Shown piece after piece: positions 8,408 to 17,914 of a stretch of DNA of 64,000 nucleotides; within the stretch, counting starts at the first letter, position 1, and each line of letters begins with the position of its first letter. Source of the DNA: Devosia yakushimensis (GTDB taxonomy: Bacteria; Pseudomonadota; Alphaproteobacteria; Rhizobiales; Devosiaceae). The position numbers and the translations under genes were made by a program. The stretch is from NCBI RefSeq assembly GCF_030159855.1, contig NZ_BSNG01000001.1:3484539-3548538 (forward strand), in the 5' to 3' direction. The notes under the pieces were generated by a model. It made no database searches. It saw nothing but the letters and a program-made list of their open reading frames with translations, and had not been told where the DNA came from.

Positions 8408-9595
8408 TCACTCTGACTTAATATGCAGCAACGAAATCGGGATCGCGTCGGCCATGGCACGGTAGCCACGGTCATTGGGATGGATGTGATCGCCGCAATC
8501 GAAATCTGAGCGCAAGCGTGAAGGCCGCGCAGGGTCACGCACGACTTCGTCGAAGTCCAGCAGGCCGTCGGCGTTGGATTCGGTGCGTATCCAGCGGTTG
8601 ACCGCCTGGCGGACCTTCTCCTTGTCGGCGGTGTAATAGCCGCCATGGGGGAGGTCGGGCCGCGTGCCTTCAAATGGCATGAGCGTGCCCACGATGACCT
8701 TGAGGCCGGCGATGCGGGCCCGCGCCATGAGTTGCTGGTAGCTTAAGATCATCTGCGCGGCGGAGACGGCTTCCTCGGGACCCGCCAACACCGTCCGCGG
8801 CCAGAGGATGTCGTTGATGCCCTCGAGCAGGATGAGATGGGTAGCGCCGGCCAGCGACAATACGTCCCGGTCGAACCGTGCCAGCGCCTTGGCGCCGCGC
8901 CGATCATGCAGCAGCCGATTGCCGCCGATCCCTTGGTTCAGCACCGCGACATTCTCAAAGCCCGGTTCGGTGGCAAGGCGCTCGGCCAGGAGATCGGGCC
9001 AGCGGGCGCTCGCATCGATGCTGGAGCCGAAGCCATCGGTGATCGAGTCGCCGAAACAGACGACGGCGCGGGCGTCCTGAGCGACCTCGACCAGGATCGA
9101 GGAGAGGGCATAGTGGCTGGTGGTGATGTTCTGCGTCACCATGAGATCCGAGCCGACGAAGTTGCCGGGCACCGACACATAGGCGGTCTGCTGCGCCTCG
9201 AAATGATGAGTGTGGAACGGCATGAAGCCGGATGAGAAATAGCTGACGGCCAGTAGGCTCAGTGGCGCAACCGGCAACTCGATGGGATCGCTGATGAGCG
9301 GCGCGCCGGGATAGACGGTTCCCACACGCGAACCACCGAACGTAACTGCCCTTCCGCTCGATGCAGCCGCTTTGCCGCCGATGCCGCCAATGGCGATTTC
9401 CACCTCGTCAAATACGAGTGGCGTGTCCCCGAACTCGTTGGTAAAACGAACGGCAATACGGTTGCCACCCAGAGACACCCGGGCAAATTCACGTATCGTC
9501 TGGCCATAGATGCCGGCCAGGGGCGCATCGGGCGCCCACACATTCATGGGCGAGGCCGTCCACGAGGCGATCCAGCGATTGGTCAAGTCACACAC
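8408..9595 (-). CDS. SGNH/GDSL-family hydrolase
   Basis: A 395-residue esterase-like protein. The N-terminal 170 residues form a beta-rich domain (ISDPIELPVAPLSLLAVSYF), followed by the SGNH domain with block I VCFGDSITDG (Ser184), block II QGIGGNRLL, block III LEGINDILW and block V DHIHPNDRGY. This architecture is seen in bacterial carbohydrate deacetylases/esterases. No signal peptide is visible, so it may act in the cytoplasm on an imported esterified sugar. It is the first gene of the sugar-transport cluster, 148 bases ahead of the binding-protein gene, and is divergent from the ROK regulator. The substrate is an inference from context. Confidence 0.85.
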   Translation of the reverse strand: MCDLTNRWIASWTASPMNVWAPDAPLAGIYGQTIREFARVSLGGNRIAVRFTNEFGDTPLVFDEVEIAIGGIGGKAAASSGRAVTFGGSRVGTVYPGAPLISDPIELPVAPLSLLAVSYFSSGFMPFHTHHFEAQQTAYVSVPGNFVGSDLMVTQNITTSHYALSSILVEVAQDARAVVCFGDSITDGFGSSIDASARWPDLLAERLATEPGFENVAVLNQGIGGNRLLHDRRGAKALARFDRDVLSLAGATHLILLEGINDILWPRTVLAGPEEAVSAAQMILSYQQLMARARIAGLKVIVGTLMPFEGTRPDLPHGGYYTADKEKVRQAVNRWIRTESNADGLLDFDEVVRDPARPSRLRSDFDCGDHIHPNDRGYRAMADAIPISLLHIKSE

Positions 9596-9618
9596 CTTTC
9601 TCGATGCTTGCGCGGTAC

Positions 9619-9633
9619 CAACTTGAAAAGTTG
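9619..9633. promoter_or_regulatory. Candidate operator for the ROK regulator
   Basis: CAACTT-GAA-AAGTTG is a perfect 6-base inverted repeat in the 103-base region between the divergent SGNH-hydrolase and ROK genes, followed by AT-rich DNA (9640-9668) suited to promoters. Position and symmetry fit the binding site of the dimeric ROK protein. A looser AAGTCA/TGACTT pair lies at 8393-8419 before the binding-protein gene. Confidence 0.4.
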
Positions 9634-9698
9634 GCCACCTTTAGATAATTCATTCTTACTTATTAAAACAGCGAATCCAAGCGGCTTGTAGGTACGAT

Positions 9699-10805
9699 TT
9701 GACCGGTCACATACCTGGCACCACTGTTCTCCGCCGCACGCAGGTGGCGCACCTCCCCCATAGCCTGGGGTCAAACCACGTTGCCCTGCGCGCTGCCAAC
9801 GAGCGGCTTGTGCTCTCGCTCATCCGTACCCATGGCCAATTGTCCAAAGCGCAAATTGCCGATCTGTCCGGCCTCACGGCCCAGACTGCTTCGGTCATCG
9901 CCCGAAGCCTGGTCGAGGCCGGATTGCTGGTCGTCGGCGAACCGGTGCGCGGCAAGGTCGGCCAACCCTATGTGCCGATGAGCCTCAATCCGGATGGCGC
10001 CATGTTCTTCGGCATCCATGTGGAGGATAGCGAGGCGCGACTGGCCCTGGTCAATTTCACCGGCTCGATCATCGCCGAGCACGTGCTGGACCTGTCCGCC
10101 GTGGATCTCGACAGGATCATCACTTTTGCTAGCGAGGCCATTACGGGCTTTCGCGCCGGTTTCGATGCCGACCAGTGGGCACGGGTTCAGGGCCTGGGCG
10201 TCTCTCTCTCGTCCGGCAGTGCAGACCGCGCCAACCTACCCTGGAAGCAGGTGGAAACGGCCTTCTTCGACTTTGGCCAGTCACTTGGCCTTGCGACCTA
10301 TGTCTCCAGCGACGCGGTTTCGGCCTGCAGTGCCGAGCTGATCTATGGCCACGGCGTCGGCGTGGCCGATTTTCTCTATGTTTTCATCGACCACTCGATC
10401 AGCGGCGGCCTCGTGCAGAACGGCCGAATTCGCTTTTCCCGAGACGACACCGGCCCCAACATCGGGCAATTCCTCGTCGCAACGGCCAAGGGCACGCTGG
10501 TTCCGCTTCGGACGCTCGCTGACGAAGGTCGCCCTCACGTGGATCGTGTTCCGGGCCTGGCTCGCAACATTGCCTATGCCGTCCATTCGGCCAGTTCGGT
10601 AGTGAACTTCGACGCCGTGATCGTTGATGGCGATTTACCCCAAGACCAATTGCACAAGCTCACGTCGGAACTGCGCTCGGCCCTGTCCGACCTCACCGAC
10701 GGCGACATTCCTTTCGTGAACGAGGGGTCGCTGCGATCCAAAGGCGCCGCCATTGGTGCCGCATGTCTTCCCCTGGCAGACCGCTTCTTCCCAGAAAATC
10801 CTTAA
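9699..10805 (+). CDS. ROK-family transcriptional regulator
   Basis: A 368-residue repressor-type protein. The N-terminal 90 residues hold a winged helix-turn-helix (RTHGQLSKAQIADLSGLT, then SLVEAGLLVV). The rest is the ROK sugar-kinase fold with FGIHVEDSEARLAL and YVFIDHSISGG. The zinc-binding GxCGC cluster of canonical NagC-type ROK proteins is not visible, which is common in regulators of this subgroup. The start is a TTG at 9699, and other starts are possible. Divergent from the GDSL/ABC operon, it most likely represses that operon until its sugar ligand binds. Confidence 0.88.
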   Translation: MTGHIPGTTVLRRTQVAHLPHSLGSNHVALRAANERLVLSLIRTHGQLSKAQIADLSGLTAQTASVIARSLVEAGLLVVGEPVRGKVGQPYVPMSLNPDGAMFFGIHVEDSEARLALVNFTGSIIAEHVLDLSAVDLDRIITFASEAITGFRAGFDADQWARVQGLGVSLSSGSADRANLPWKQVETAFFDFGQSLGLATYVSSDAVSACSAELIYGHGVGVADFLYVFIDHSISGGLVQNGRIRFSRDDTGPNIGQFLVATAKGTLVPLRTLADEGRPHVDRVPGLARNIAYAVHSASSVVNFDAVIVDGDLPQDQLHKLTSELRSALSDLTDGDIPFVNEGSLRSKGAAIGAACLPLADRFFPENP

Positions 10806-11431
10806 GGCTCACCGGAACGGCAGCTTCAGGGTACCTGGACTGGAGCAGAATGTCCGTAATGGAGTCGGAAGCGGCCAGACGATTAAGCATCCCATTCCCG
10901 CCGTTTGGGGCACTTCGACAATTCCCTAAAGCTGCCGTCATCCGGCGACGGTAGCGTTCGCGGGTGGGTCGTTGCTAAGGTGTGCCTTTCAATACGCAGC
11001 ACTGACCCGAAAGAACCAGCACGGCACTAGCTATGACAGGCTTTCATTCTTGCGACCAAGGTGGCGAAGATGTTCGCGTCGGCAAGAAACAGTTTGAGAG
11101 GTGCGCGGAAAATGCCCGTCACGATTGTCCTCACCAACGAGACCGTCGAAGAGGTGGCAGAAGTTGTATTGGCGTCGGGACCACGGCGAGGCAAGGCACA
11201 CGCGGCAAGATAACCTCGCCTGTCGCGGCCGCACAGGCCGACTATCGATCTGGATCGAGGGTCGATGGCCAACAAGGTGATAATCCTGCCGTTGGCCACC
11301 TGTGTGCCCGTGTGGGCTTTCTGGCTATTGCGCTCGCGCAGCGTACTGTTTCGACTACACTTTTCGATGCTTCCAAGCCTGTTGGTCTCCAGCGCGCCGT
11401 AACAATGCGGCGGCACAAAGGAGATCAACAT
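10806..11431. other. 626-base stretch with only very short open frames
   Basis: No conserved gene is visible. Two small frames on the plus strand could be peptides. One runs 11112-11213 (33 residues, starting MPVTIVLTNETVEEVAEVV). The other runs 11265-11402 (45 residues, hydrophobic, starting MANKVIILPLATCVPVW). Neither has a convincing ribosome-binding site. Long frames on the opposite strand here are shadows without family resemblance. Confidence 0.4.
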
Positions 11432-11641
11432 ATGAAACTCATCGCGCTCGACTTTAACCTGCGAGGCCAACAGATCGGCCACCGGGTGGTGGACTTCGAT
11501 GCACGGCACTTCACTCCGACCCAGTACGACTATCTCATCAAGGGCATCGGTGTGACTTCCATCTCCTGCAGAGGGCGCACCGACTATCAACCGGCCGGAG
11601 CGGAAGCGGAAGCGGAAGCGGAAGCGGAAGCGGAACAATGA
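11432..11641 (+). CDS. Small protein with hexanucleotide-repeat Ala-Glu tail
   Basis: A 69-residue open frame starting MKLIALDFNLRGQQIGHRVV with a strong AAAGGAGAT ribosome-binding site seven bases before the ATG. The N-terminal 55 residues look like an ordinary globular peptide. The tail is (Ala-Glu)n, encoded by about six tandem GGAAGC units at 11599-11635, a microsatellite prone to slippage; because the unit is six bases, slippage changes length but not frame. I do not recognise the family. A short frame overlapping by ATGA (11638) follows. The gene could be real or a fragment in a decaying region. Confidence 0.5.
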   Translation: MKLIALDFNLRGQQIGHRVVDFDARHFTPTQYDYLIKGIGVTSISCRGRTDYQPAGAEAEAEAEAEAEQ

Positions 11642-11789
11642 GCCCAAGTGCAAAGAACACCAAGAAAAAAGAGGTACGAAATCGTGATTCACACCAAAGG
11701 CGGCTTCCGGCCCGTGTCTATTAATGCCTTGCCACTCAGCTCTCATATATTCATGGCGAGCGCCGCATGCGGCGCGCTTGCGGCTGAAC

Positions 11790-12422
11790 CTATTTTTGGC
11801 TGCGATGCAAAAAGCGCCGCCAGCCACCATCCCAGTACTTGAGGTCGATCAAAAATCGTCGGTCTATCGGCGCATTTAGAACGCGCAGTCGCAAGCTGAC
11901 ATCGGCGCCTACCAGGTAAAGTCCAGCGGCACGGTGATTGCCATCGAGCAAAAAGTATTGACCAGGTCCGACGGCATAAGCTGGCAGCTCCAGTGTCGCG
12001 GGTACTCCGTGTTCGAGGAAATGGTTCCGCATAGCCTCGAAAGGGCTCCTTGTTTCGCTATTCATTTGGTCAAATCGGTTCACAAGCTCCCCAATTCGCA
12101 GCGGACGAGCGAATGGGTTGGCCAACGAAACTCCGGCCCGATGCTTCGTCGCGCGAAATGCGCTGAAGAGCGGAGCAATGTCCTTTGCTGTCTTAAGTTC
12201 AACCCATTGAAGCGACTGCTGGTAATGTACCAGCCGGTTGGCATGCAGACGTGTTGTCATTTCAGGGAAGTCCCTGAGAATGCTCTCTGCAGGTGTGATG
12301 ATATGAGACAACATGGATGAGGGCTTCAGTGCGGCCTGGAGAAGCGTTAGCTTTCGCCACTGATTTCGAAGCCCAAACGCACCTTGTAGTTGGAAGGCTG
12401 ACCGATTGAGGAGTGCTGACAA
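11790..12422 (-). CDS. Hypothetical protein with ParB/Srx-like DGNHR motif
   Basis: A 210-residue protein of unknown role. Residues about 80-200 contain FRATKHRAGVSLANPFARPL and YFLLDGNHRAAGLYLVGADV. The latter resembles the DG(N/G)HR core of the ParB N-terminal/sulfiredoxin-like nucleotide-binding fold. No DNA-binding helix-turn-helix is obvious, so a partition role is not supported. It is convergent with the small protein at 11432 and lies 40 bases downstream of the RND pump gene on the same strand, but probably belongs to a separate function. Confidence 0.5.
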   Translation of the reverse strand: MSALLNRSAFQLQGAFGLRNQWRKLTLLQAALKPSSMLSHIITPAESILRDFPEMTTRLHANRLVHYQQSLQWVELKTAKDIAPLFSAFRATKHRAGVSLANPFARPLRIGELVNRFDQMNSETRSPFEAMRNHFLEHGVPATLELPAYAVGPGQYFLLDGNHRAAGLYLVGADVSLRLRVLNAPIDRRFLIDLKYWDGGWRRFLHRSQK

Positions 12423-12462
12423 ACACCCTCAATCAAATCCATGCCAATGGCGTTGGGACGAG

Positions 12463-15400
12463 CTAGGCTCTTTCCTTTGGTGTTTCGACGATGTCGTCAG
12501 GGGCTTTCGGAAAAAGCCGCCGTAGCCAAGCGCTGAAGGCGTCCGTGTAGGTCAGCAACACCGGAACAACCACAAGTGTTAGTGCCGTCGAACTAACCAA
12601 TCCGCCGATCACCGCGTGCGCCATGGGAGCATTTTGACCACTGCCCCCGTGCACATTGAGCGCGAGAGGGAGCATGCCAAAAATCATCGCCAGGGTCGTC
12701 ATAATGATTGGCCGAAAACGCGTCACGCCCGCCTCAACCAGCGCTTCATAAAGATTCCAGCCCTGGCGGACATGGTGATTGGCATTGTCCACCAACAGAA
12801 TAGCGTTCTTCACGACCAGGCCCAACAGCATGATGAAACCTATGGCCGAATAAATGTTGAGAGTGGACCCACCAACCAACAAGCCAACGACAACGCCGAG
12901 TAACGCTAAAGGCAGCGAGCCCATGATCGCCAGGGGTTGCAGAAAGCTGCCAAACTGGCTGGCTAGAACCAGATAGATGAAGATGATGGCCAGCAGCAGT
13001 GCGGATATGACCGAGCCAGCTGCGTCACCCAGCATTTCCACGTCCCCGCCCAAGGAACTCCGATAGCCAGACGGAAAGTCCAGCGAGTCGACTGCGCTTT
13101 GCACAAGTGGCGTTGCAGTTCCCACTTCTATGCCATCCAAATAGGCTTCGATCGTCACGCCGCGCTGGAGGTCCTTGCGCGTAATCGTTTCGGGACCAAA
13201 CATCTCGACCACTTCCGCCACCTGATTGAGCGTGACCATTGCTGTCGCCCCAGACGAACTGGATTGCGCGATGGGCAGGTTGCCAACCGCATCGACATCG
13301 TTACGCAAGGTTTCGGGAAGACGAACCATGACCGAATAGGCATTGCCGTCCGGGGCAGTCCAGTCAGCGACGTCCTCACCACCAATAAGCGGTGAGAGGG
13401 TAGCGGCAACCTGGCTCGCGGAGACCCCCACCGTGTTGGCAAGATCGCTATCCACGCGGACGCCGAGCACCGGTTGGGCTTCGTCGACACTCGAGGTGAC
13501 ATCCGTGATCCCTTTGATGGTGTTCAACTTCCCAACCAGCTGCCGGGAAAGATCCTCCAGCACGGACAGTTGCTCGCCATAAAGGGTCACTGAAATCGGT
13601 GCGGATGCGGGTCCCAACCCAGATGCCGTTGCCACTTCGAACGTCGCGCCGGGCACGGCCTGCAAGGCGAGGCGCACGACGGGGACGAGTTGTTGCGGCG
13701 TGGTGTCACGTTCCGATTGCGCAACGAGTGTGACTGTCAGCGTGCCGGAATTGGCGGAGCCGCTATTTCCACCACCGACTGTCGAATAGGTGCTGGCGAC
13801 TTCAGGATATTGGTGAACAACCGCCTCAACCTGCCGGATTTTGGACGCGGTGGACTCCTTGGAGGAGCCCGGTGGGGTCGTGACCGTGATGGTAAAATCG
13901 CCATTGTCGGCCGAAGGAGCAAACTCGTAACCGACCCTGGACACGAGGGCTATTGCTGCAACGAAAGACGCCAAGGCAATCAGTAAGACTGTCTTGCGAT
14001 ATTTGAGGGAGGCGCGCAGCAAATGCCGGTATCCCGCCGTGACCAGTCCAAAGGCCTGATCGAATTTCTGGACCGCCTTCCCGATTGGTCCGCGTTTGGC
14101 GTCGGGATGAGAGGCCGGATCATACCAAACACTCGACATCATTGGGTCGAGGGTGAAGGCGACAAACAGCGAGATCAGCACAGCAACCGAAACGGTGACG
14201 CCGAACTGCAGAAAGAGGCGGCCCAGTATCCCGTCCATGAAGGCAACAGGCATGAACACGGCGATAATGGAAAAGGTCGTGGCCATCACTGCCAGGCCAA
14301 TTTCGTCGGTTCCGTCGAGGGCGGCCTGGCGGTGCGATTTGCCCATGTGGAGATGCCGGGTGATATTTTCGCGCACAACGATCGCGTCATCGATCAAGAT
14401 GCCGATAGCCAATGACAGGCCCAGCATCGTCATCAGGTTCAGCGTAAAGCCGAACAGGTGCAAAGCCACCATTGTACCAATCAGGGAGATCGGTAGAGTG
14501 AGGCCAGTTATGACTGTGGATCGCCAGGAATTGAGAAACAGGAAGACGATCACAACGGCCAGAACCGCGCCTTCTATGAGCATATTCTGCACGGCGTAGA
14601 AGGATTCTTTGACTGACTTTGCGTTATCGACAACCACCTCAATCTTGACCTCGGCTTTTGCGAGCTCATTCTCCATAAGCGATTGGATGGTTTGCTGGAC
14701 TTCCTCAGCTACCCCGACCGTGTTGGCGCCTTGCGTCTTTACAACATCAACCGCAAGCGCGCGCTGACCATTCAGAATGGCGAGGCTGTCCGCATCGCCA
14801 CTACCATCTTCAATGGTTGCGACATCGCTCAGATAAACCGGTTGCCCTCCCAAATTGCCGACAATGATGTCGCCAAAATCGTCCTTGTCCTCGATACGCC
14901 CGAGCACTTGCAAGGGCTGTACAAGACTGCCCTGCGTTACTGAACCCGCAGCCAAATCTTTATTGGCGTTTTGCAGGGCCGCGATCACCGTATTGGCGCT
15001 AATATTAAAGGCTGCAAGCCGATCAGGGTCGATCTCGATATTGAGCTGGCGTGGTACACCGCCAACCACCGAGGCACTGCCGACGCCTGATATGTTCGAC
15101 AGACGTTTTGCAATGACATCTTCGGCCAATGTCGTCAGGTCGCGGTCGGACAGTGTGTCCGAGCTGACCGCCAGCGACATCATAGGCGCGGCACTTGGAT
15201 CGAACCGCATGACTTGGGGATCGTCCGCCGCATCGGGCAACCCGGCCTTCACCGGGTCCAGCTTATCGCGCACTTCCTGGGCCTTGTCCTGCGAGTTTTC
15301 GCCCAGATTGAAAGACAGCGAGATCGTCGCGCGGCCTGTCTGGGCAGTCGATTGGACACTATCCAAGCCGGAAATGGTATTTACTGCGTCTTCAATAGGC

Positions 15401-15594
15401 TCGATGACATCGGCCTCGACCGTCTCCGGTGAAGCGCCAGGATAGTTCACGATCACAGTGACCATCGGCAAATCCACATCGGGCATCTGCTCGATCGGCA
15501 AGCGCTGATAAGAATAAATGCCAAACACCATGATGGCGACCATGATCATGGTCGCAAAGACCGGATGATTGACGCTGATGCGGGTCAGGAACAT
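12463..15594 (-). CDS. RND multidrug efflux transporter, permease subunit
   Basis: A 1043-residue inner-membrane, proton-driven efflux pump of the HAE1/AcrB type. It shows the N-terminal span, a large periplasmic loop (VNYPGASPETVEADVIEPIE), the TM4 acidic pair in ILIDDAIVVREN, a second periplasmic loop, and a C-terminal half with MLGLVVKNAILLVDNAN and GSGQNAPMAHAVIGG. The length is full for the family. It starts 3 bases after the adaptor gene stop and ends the operon MipA - lipoprotein hydrolase - adaptor - pump. The substrates are not predictable. Confidence 0.95.
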   Translation of the reverse strand: MFLTRISVNHPVFATMIMVAIMVFGIYSYQRLPIEQMPDVDLPMVTVIVNYPGASPETVEADVIEPIEDAVNTISGLDSVQSTAQTGRATISLSFNLGENSQDKAQEVRDKLDPVKAGLPDAADDPQVMRFDPSAAPMMSLAVSSDTLSDRDLTTLAEDVIAKRLSNISGVGSASVVGGVPRQLNIEIDPDRLAAFNISANTVIAALQNANKDLAAGSVTQGSLVQPLQVLGRIEDKDDFGDIIVGNLGGQPVYLSDVATIEDGSGDADSLAILNGQRALAVDVVKTQGANTVGVAEEVQQTIQSLMENELAKAEVKIEVVVDNAKSVKESFYAVQNMLIEGAVLAVVIVFLFLNSWRSTVITGLTLPISLIGTMVALHLFGFTLNLMTMLGLSLAIGILIDDAIVVRENITRHLHMGKSHRQAALDGTDEIGLAVMATTFSIIAVFMPVAFMDGILGRLFLQFGVTVSVAVLISLFVAFTLDPMMSSVWYDPASHPDAKRGPIGKAVQKFDQAFGLVTAGYRHLLRASLKYRKTVLLIALASFVAAIALVSRVGYEFAPSADNGDFTITVTTPPGSSKESTASKIRQVEAVVHQYPEVASTYSTVGGGNSGSANSGTLTVTLVAQSERDTTPQQLVPVVRLALQAVPGATFEVATASGLGPASAPISVTLYGEQLSVLEDLSRQLVGKLNTIKGITDVTSSVDEAQPVLGVRVDSDLANTVGVSASQVAATLSPLIGGEDVADWTAPDGNAYSVMVRLPETLRNDVDAVGNLPIAQSSSSGATAMVTLNQVAEVVEMFGPETITRKDLQRGVTIEAYLDGIEVGTATPLVQSAVDSLDFPSGYRSSLGGDVEMLGDAAGSVISALLLAIIFIYLVLASQFGSFLQPLAIMGSLPLALLGVVVGLLVGGSTLNIYSAIGFIMLLGLVVKNAILLVDNANHHVRQGWNLYEALVEAGVTRFRPIIMTTLAMIFGMLPLALNVHGGSGQNAPMAHAVIGGLVSSTALTLVVVPVLLTYTDAFSAWLRRLFPKAPDDIVETPKERA

Positions 15595-15597
15595 CGA

Positions 15598-16788
15598 TTA
15601 GTCCTCGATCAACTTGAAGGGGTCGGCGGCGGAGAGTTGGGCAAGTGCGGCCGAGACGATGACATCGCCGGCATTGACGCCCGACAGCTCAATCATGCGC
15701 CCGCGATCCCATTTCATACCGGGCTCAACCGCTCGGCGTTGCAGGAATTGGCCCTCCAACACCAGGACGTAGCTACCTTCGGAATCTTCGCGCAGTACCT
15801 GGGACGGCAATGCGATCACGTCATGCTTTTCGCTGACCGTTACCGATCCGGTTGCAAACATGCCGCCTCGAAGGGCGTGGTCGGCATTTTTGATGCTGAC
15901 ATATATCTGCACCGCCCGTGTGCCTGACGCTGCAACCGGACCTACGCGCACGACCGTACCGGTGAATGTTCTGTGTTCGAGGCCACTGACCGTGATGCTC
16001 GCCGATTGCCCCGCTTCGACCAGGGTGCTGGCGCTCATCGAGGCAGAGGCCTGATATTCGATGCTGTCGATGTTCACGATCGTCACCAGGGATGCCCCAA
16101 TAGCGACGGTCTGACCTGGCTCCACTGATCGGCTTGAAACGATCCCACTGATCGGTGCACGCACCGTAGCGTTGTCCAGCGCCAGCTGAGCGGATTTGAC
16201 AACATTCTCCAGCGAAACGAGGTTGGCTCTAAGTGCTGCGGCCGACGAGCGCGCCTCTTCAAGCGCCGATGGGGTATTCAATCCTTGTTTTGCCAACTCT
16301 TCGGTGCGTTGAAGTTGTTGCTCGGAAAGTACAAGCTGAGCGCGCGTCGCTTCGGCAGTAGCCTGCTGCTGCTCCAACTGGATCAACAGGCTCTCGGTAT
16401 CGATCTGCGCAATAATATCGCCTTCCCGCACGGTGTCGCCCGGCCGCACCTCAACACTGAGGACCTGGCCTCCCGCCTGCGCGGCGACATCAGACTGTCG
16501 AGCGGGCGCCAGCAGCCCCGAAACCTTTATGGTTTGCTGCATATTGGAAGGAGAAACCTGGGTCGTTTCCGACCGTCTGATCTGTTTGACAATTGGCGTT
16601 TGCCCGATGGAAACGGCGGCCTCCGGTTCCGGCCTGGTCATAACAAGGATCGTTGCACCCGCAACCGCAATGGTGAGCAGCAGCCATGGCAGGATTCTAC
16701 GCTTCGGCACGGGGCCTGCGGTTTGCTCTGCGGTGGCCTCATCGCCGCGGCTCTGTGCCCATTCTGGTTTTTTAGGGTTGACCGTCAT
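15598..16788 (-). CDS. RND efflux periplasmic adaptor subunit (membrane fusion protein)
   Basis: About 396 residues. A single N-terminal membrane anchor (ILPWLLLTIAVAGATILVM) is followed by the lipoyl/barrel-sandwich halves (DVAAQAGGQVLSVEVRPGD and ATVRAPISGIVSSRSVEPGQ) flanking a coiled-coil hairpin rich in Q/E/A (LIQLEQQQATAEATRAQLVL), then beta-barrel and membrane-proximal domains. It links the pump at 12463 to an outer-membrane channel, which is not encoded in the window. I prefer the ATG at 16788 with GGAAG upstream over an in-frame TTG four codons earlier. Confidence 0.93.
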   Translation of the reverse strand: MTVNPKKPEWAQSRGDEATAEQTAGPVPKRRILPWLLLTIAVAGATILVMTRPEPEAAVSIGQTPIVKQIRRSETTQVSPSNMQQTIKVSGLLAPARQSDVAAQAGGQVLSVEVRPGDTVREGDIIAQIDTESLLIQLEQQQATAEATRAQLVLSEQQLQRTEELAKQGLNTPSALEEARSSAAALRANLVSLENVVKSAQLALDNATVRAPISGIVSSRSVEPGQTVAIGASLVTIVNIDSIEYQASASMSASTLVEAGQSASITVSGLEHRTFTGTVVRVGPVAASGTRAVQIYVSIKNADHALRGGMFATGSVTVSEKHDVIALPSQVLREDSEGSYVLVLEGQFLQRRAVEPGMKWDRGRMIELSGVNAGDVIVSAALAQLSAADPFKLIED

Positions 16789-16817
16789 TTCGTCTTCCAA
16801 TCGTTTGTTATCGCGCG

Positions 16818-17912
16818 CTACTGCTGAAACCGGACGGCCGTGAGGGACGACTTGGTTGCGTCAACGACGAAAAGCCCGGCCTGAGTGAGCGCCGTATTGC
16901 GGTTGGCTTCCAGGGTCGTGACGTTGCTGGCCAGGGCCGCCAATGTGGCAAAACCCTCGTGACCGAAAGCATCCGGCGCCTGCACGGAACTGATGTCGAC
17001 AATCGAGAGACCGTATAGGTCGATCAGATTCCGCAGAAACGGATCATTGCCATCCAACATTCCGACCCGTGGTCGCTCACTGCCGAGTGCGCTGGACGCG
17101 GCCAGCGCGCGGTCATTTTTGGAGACCAGGATCAGCATCGGCTTTTCCGGCCGGCCGATGATCTCCATCTGCGAGGAGAAAACGTCGGTATCAATGTCCG
17201 GCGCTGCCAGAATGATACCGAGCTTTCTGAGCGGGATGCTCTTATTGGAGAGCTTGAGCTGACGCGCCGCCTCCATCACAAGGAATGCGCCCATGCTGTG
17301 TGCTGCGATATTGATCTGCTTTATACGCGGCTGTGCAGCCAGCAAATCGATCAGTTCTACGAGATCGCCGCGTGAGGCAATGCTGGCATCGCGATCAGCC
17401 ATATAGCCCAGCAGACTCGCCTCCGATGGCCACGAAAAAAGAATAGTGGGCTCTTTCACGCCGGCATCGGCGGTGACCTGGGCTAGCCGGAACAGTGCCT
17501 CCTGGAAGGTCTGGTTATAGCCGTGAACATAGATGCCACTGGCCCCGCCTGGCGTTAGTCCTTGTTGTACGGCCTGCAGAAACGTCGACCGACTGAGCCG
17601 TTCACGGGAAACCACGACATATTCACTTGATAGGTCTGGACGACGACCGACGAAGTTGACACCTGCCGCCTGCCGTTTTGGCGGAACAGAGATCGTGTAA
17701 CGCTCATAAGTCGGTTCGTTCGATCGAATGGCCGTGAAGCCACCATCGCCTGCCTGGAGGCGGTTGGTGACTGCAAGTATGCTGATTTCTTGCGTTGGGC
17801 GCACCGGAGCTTGCAGAGGTTGCAAGACCGTGGCCGTGGGCCTCGCCACGCAGCCGGCAAGGATGAACAACGTCAGCAACAGAGCCAGTGCGCGCGAGCC
17901 GACAAAATCCAT
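16818..17912 (-). CDS. Lipoprotein with alpha/beta-hydrolase (DUF900-type) domain
   Basis: A 364-residue protein with a lipoprotein signal (LALLLTLFILAGC, lipobox cysteine at residue 21), so it should be lipid-anchored. The mature part matches the DUF900 family of alpha/beta hydrolases: IYVHGYNQTFQEALFRLAQ near the oxyanion region, INIAAHSMGAFLVMEA with the nucleophile serine, and GHEGFATLAALASNV near the end. It sits inside the RND operon (29 bases to the adaptor gene, 2 bases after the MipA gene). A role in envelope maintenance or modification of exported compounds is possible but unproven. Confidence 0.85.
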   Translation of the reverse strand: MDFVGSRALALLLTLFILAGCVARPTATVLQPLQAPVRPTQEISILAVTNRLQAGDGGFTAIRSNEPTYERYTISVPPKRQAAGVNFVGRRPDLSSEYVVVSRERLSRSTFLQAVQQGLTPGGASGIYVHGYNQTFQEALFRLAQVTADAGVKEPTILFSWPSEASLLGYMADRDASIASRGDLVELIDLLAAQPRIKQINIAAHSMGAFLVMEAARQLKLSNKSIPLRKLGIILAAPDIDTDVFSSQMEIIGRPEKPMLILVSKNDRALAASSALGSERPRVGMLDGNDPFLRNLIDLYGLSIVDISSVQAPDAFGHEGFATLAALASNVTTLEANRNTALTQAGLFVVDATKSSLTAVRFQQ

Positions 17913-17914
17913 GG

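Noticed and set aside
11027..11830. 267-codon minus-strand frame with a Phe-Arg repeat
   Set aside because: The FRFRFR stretch is the complement of the GGAAGC microsatellite and no family is visible; the plus-strand small gene has a proper ribosome-binding site.
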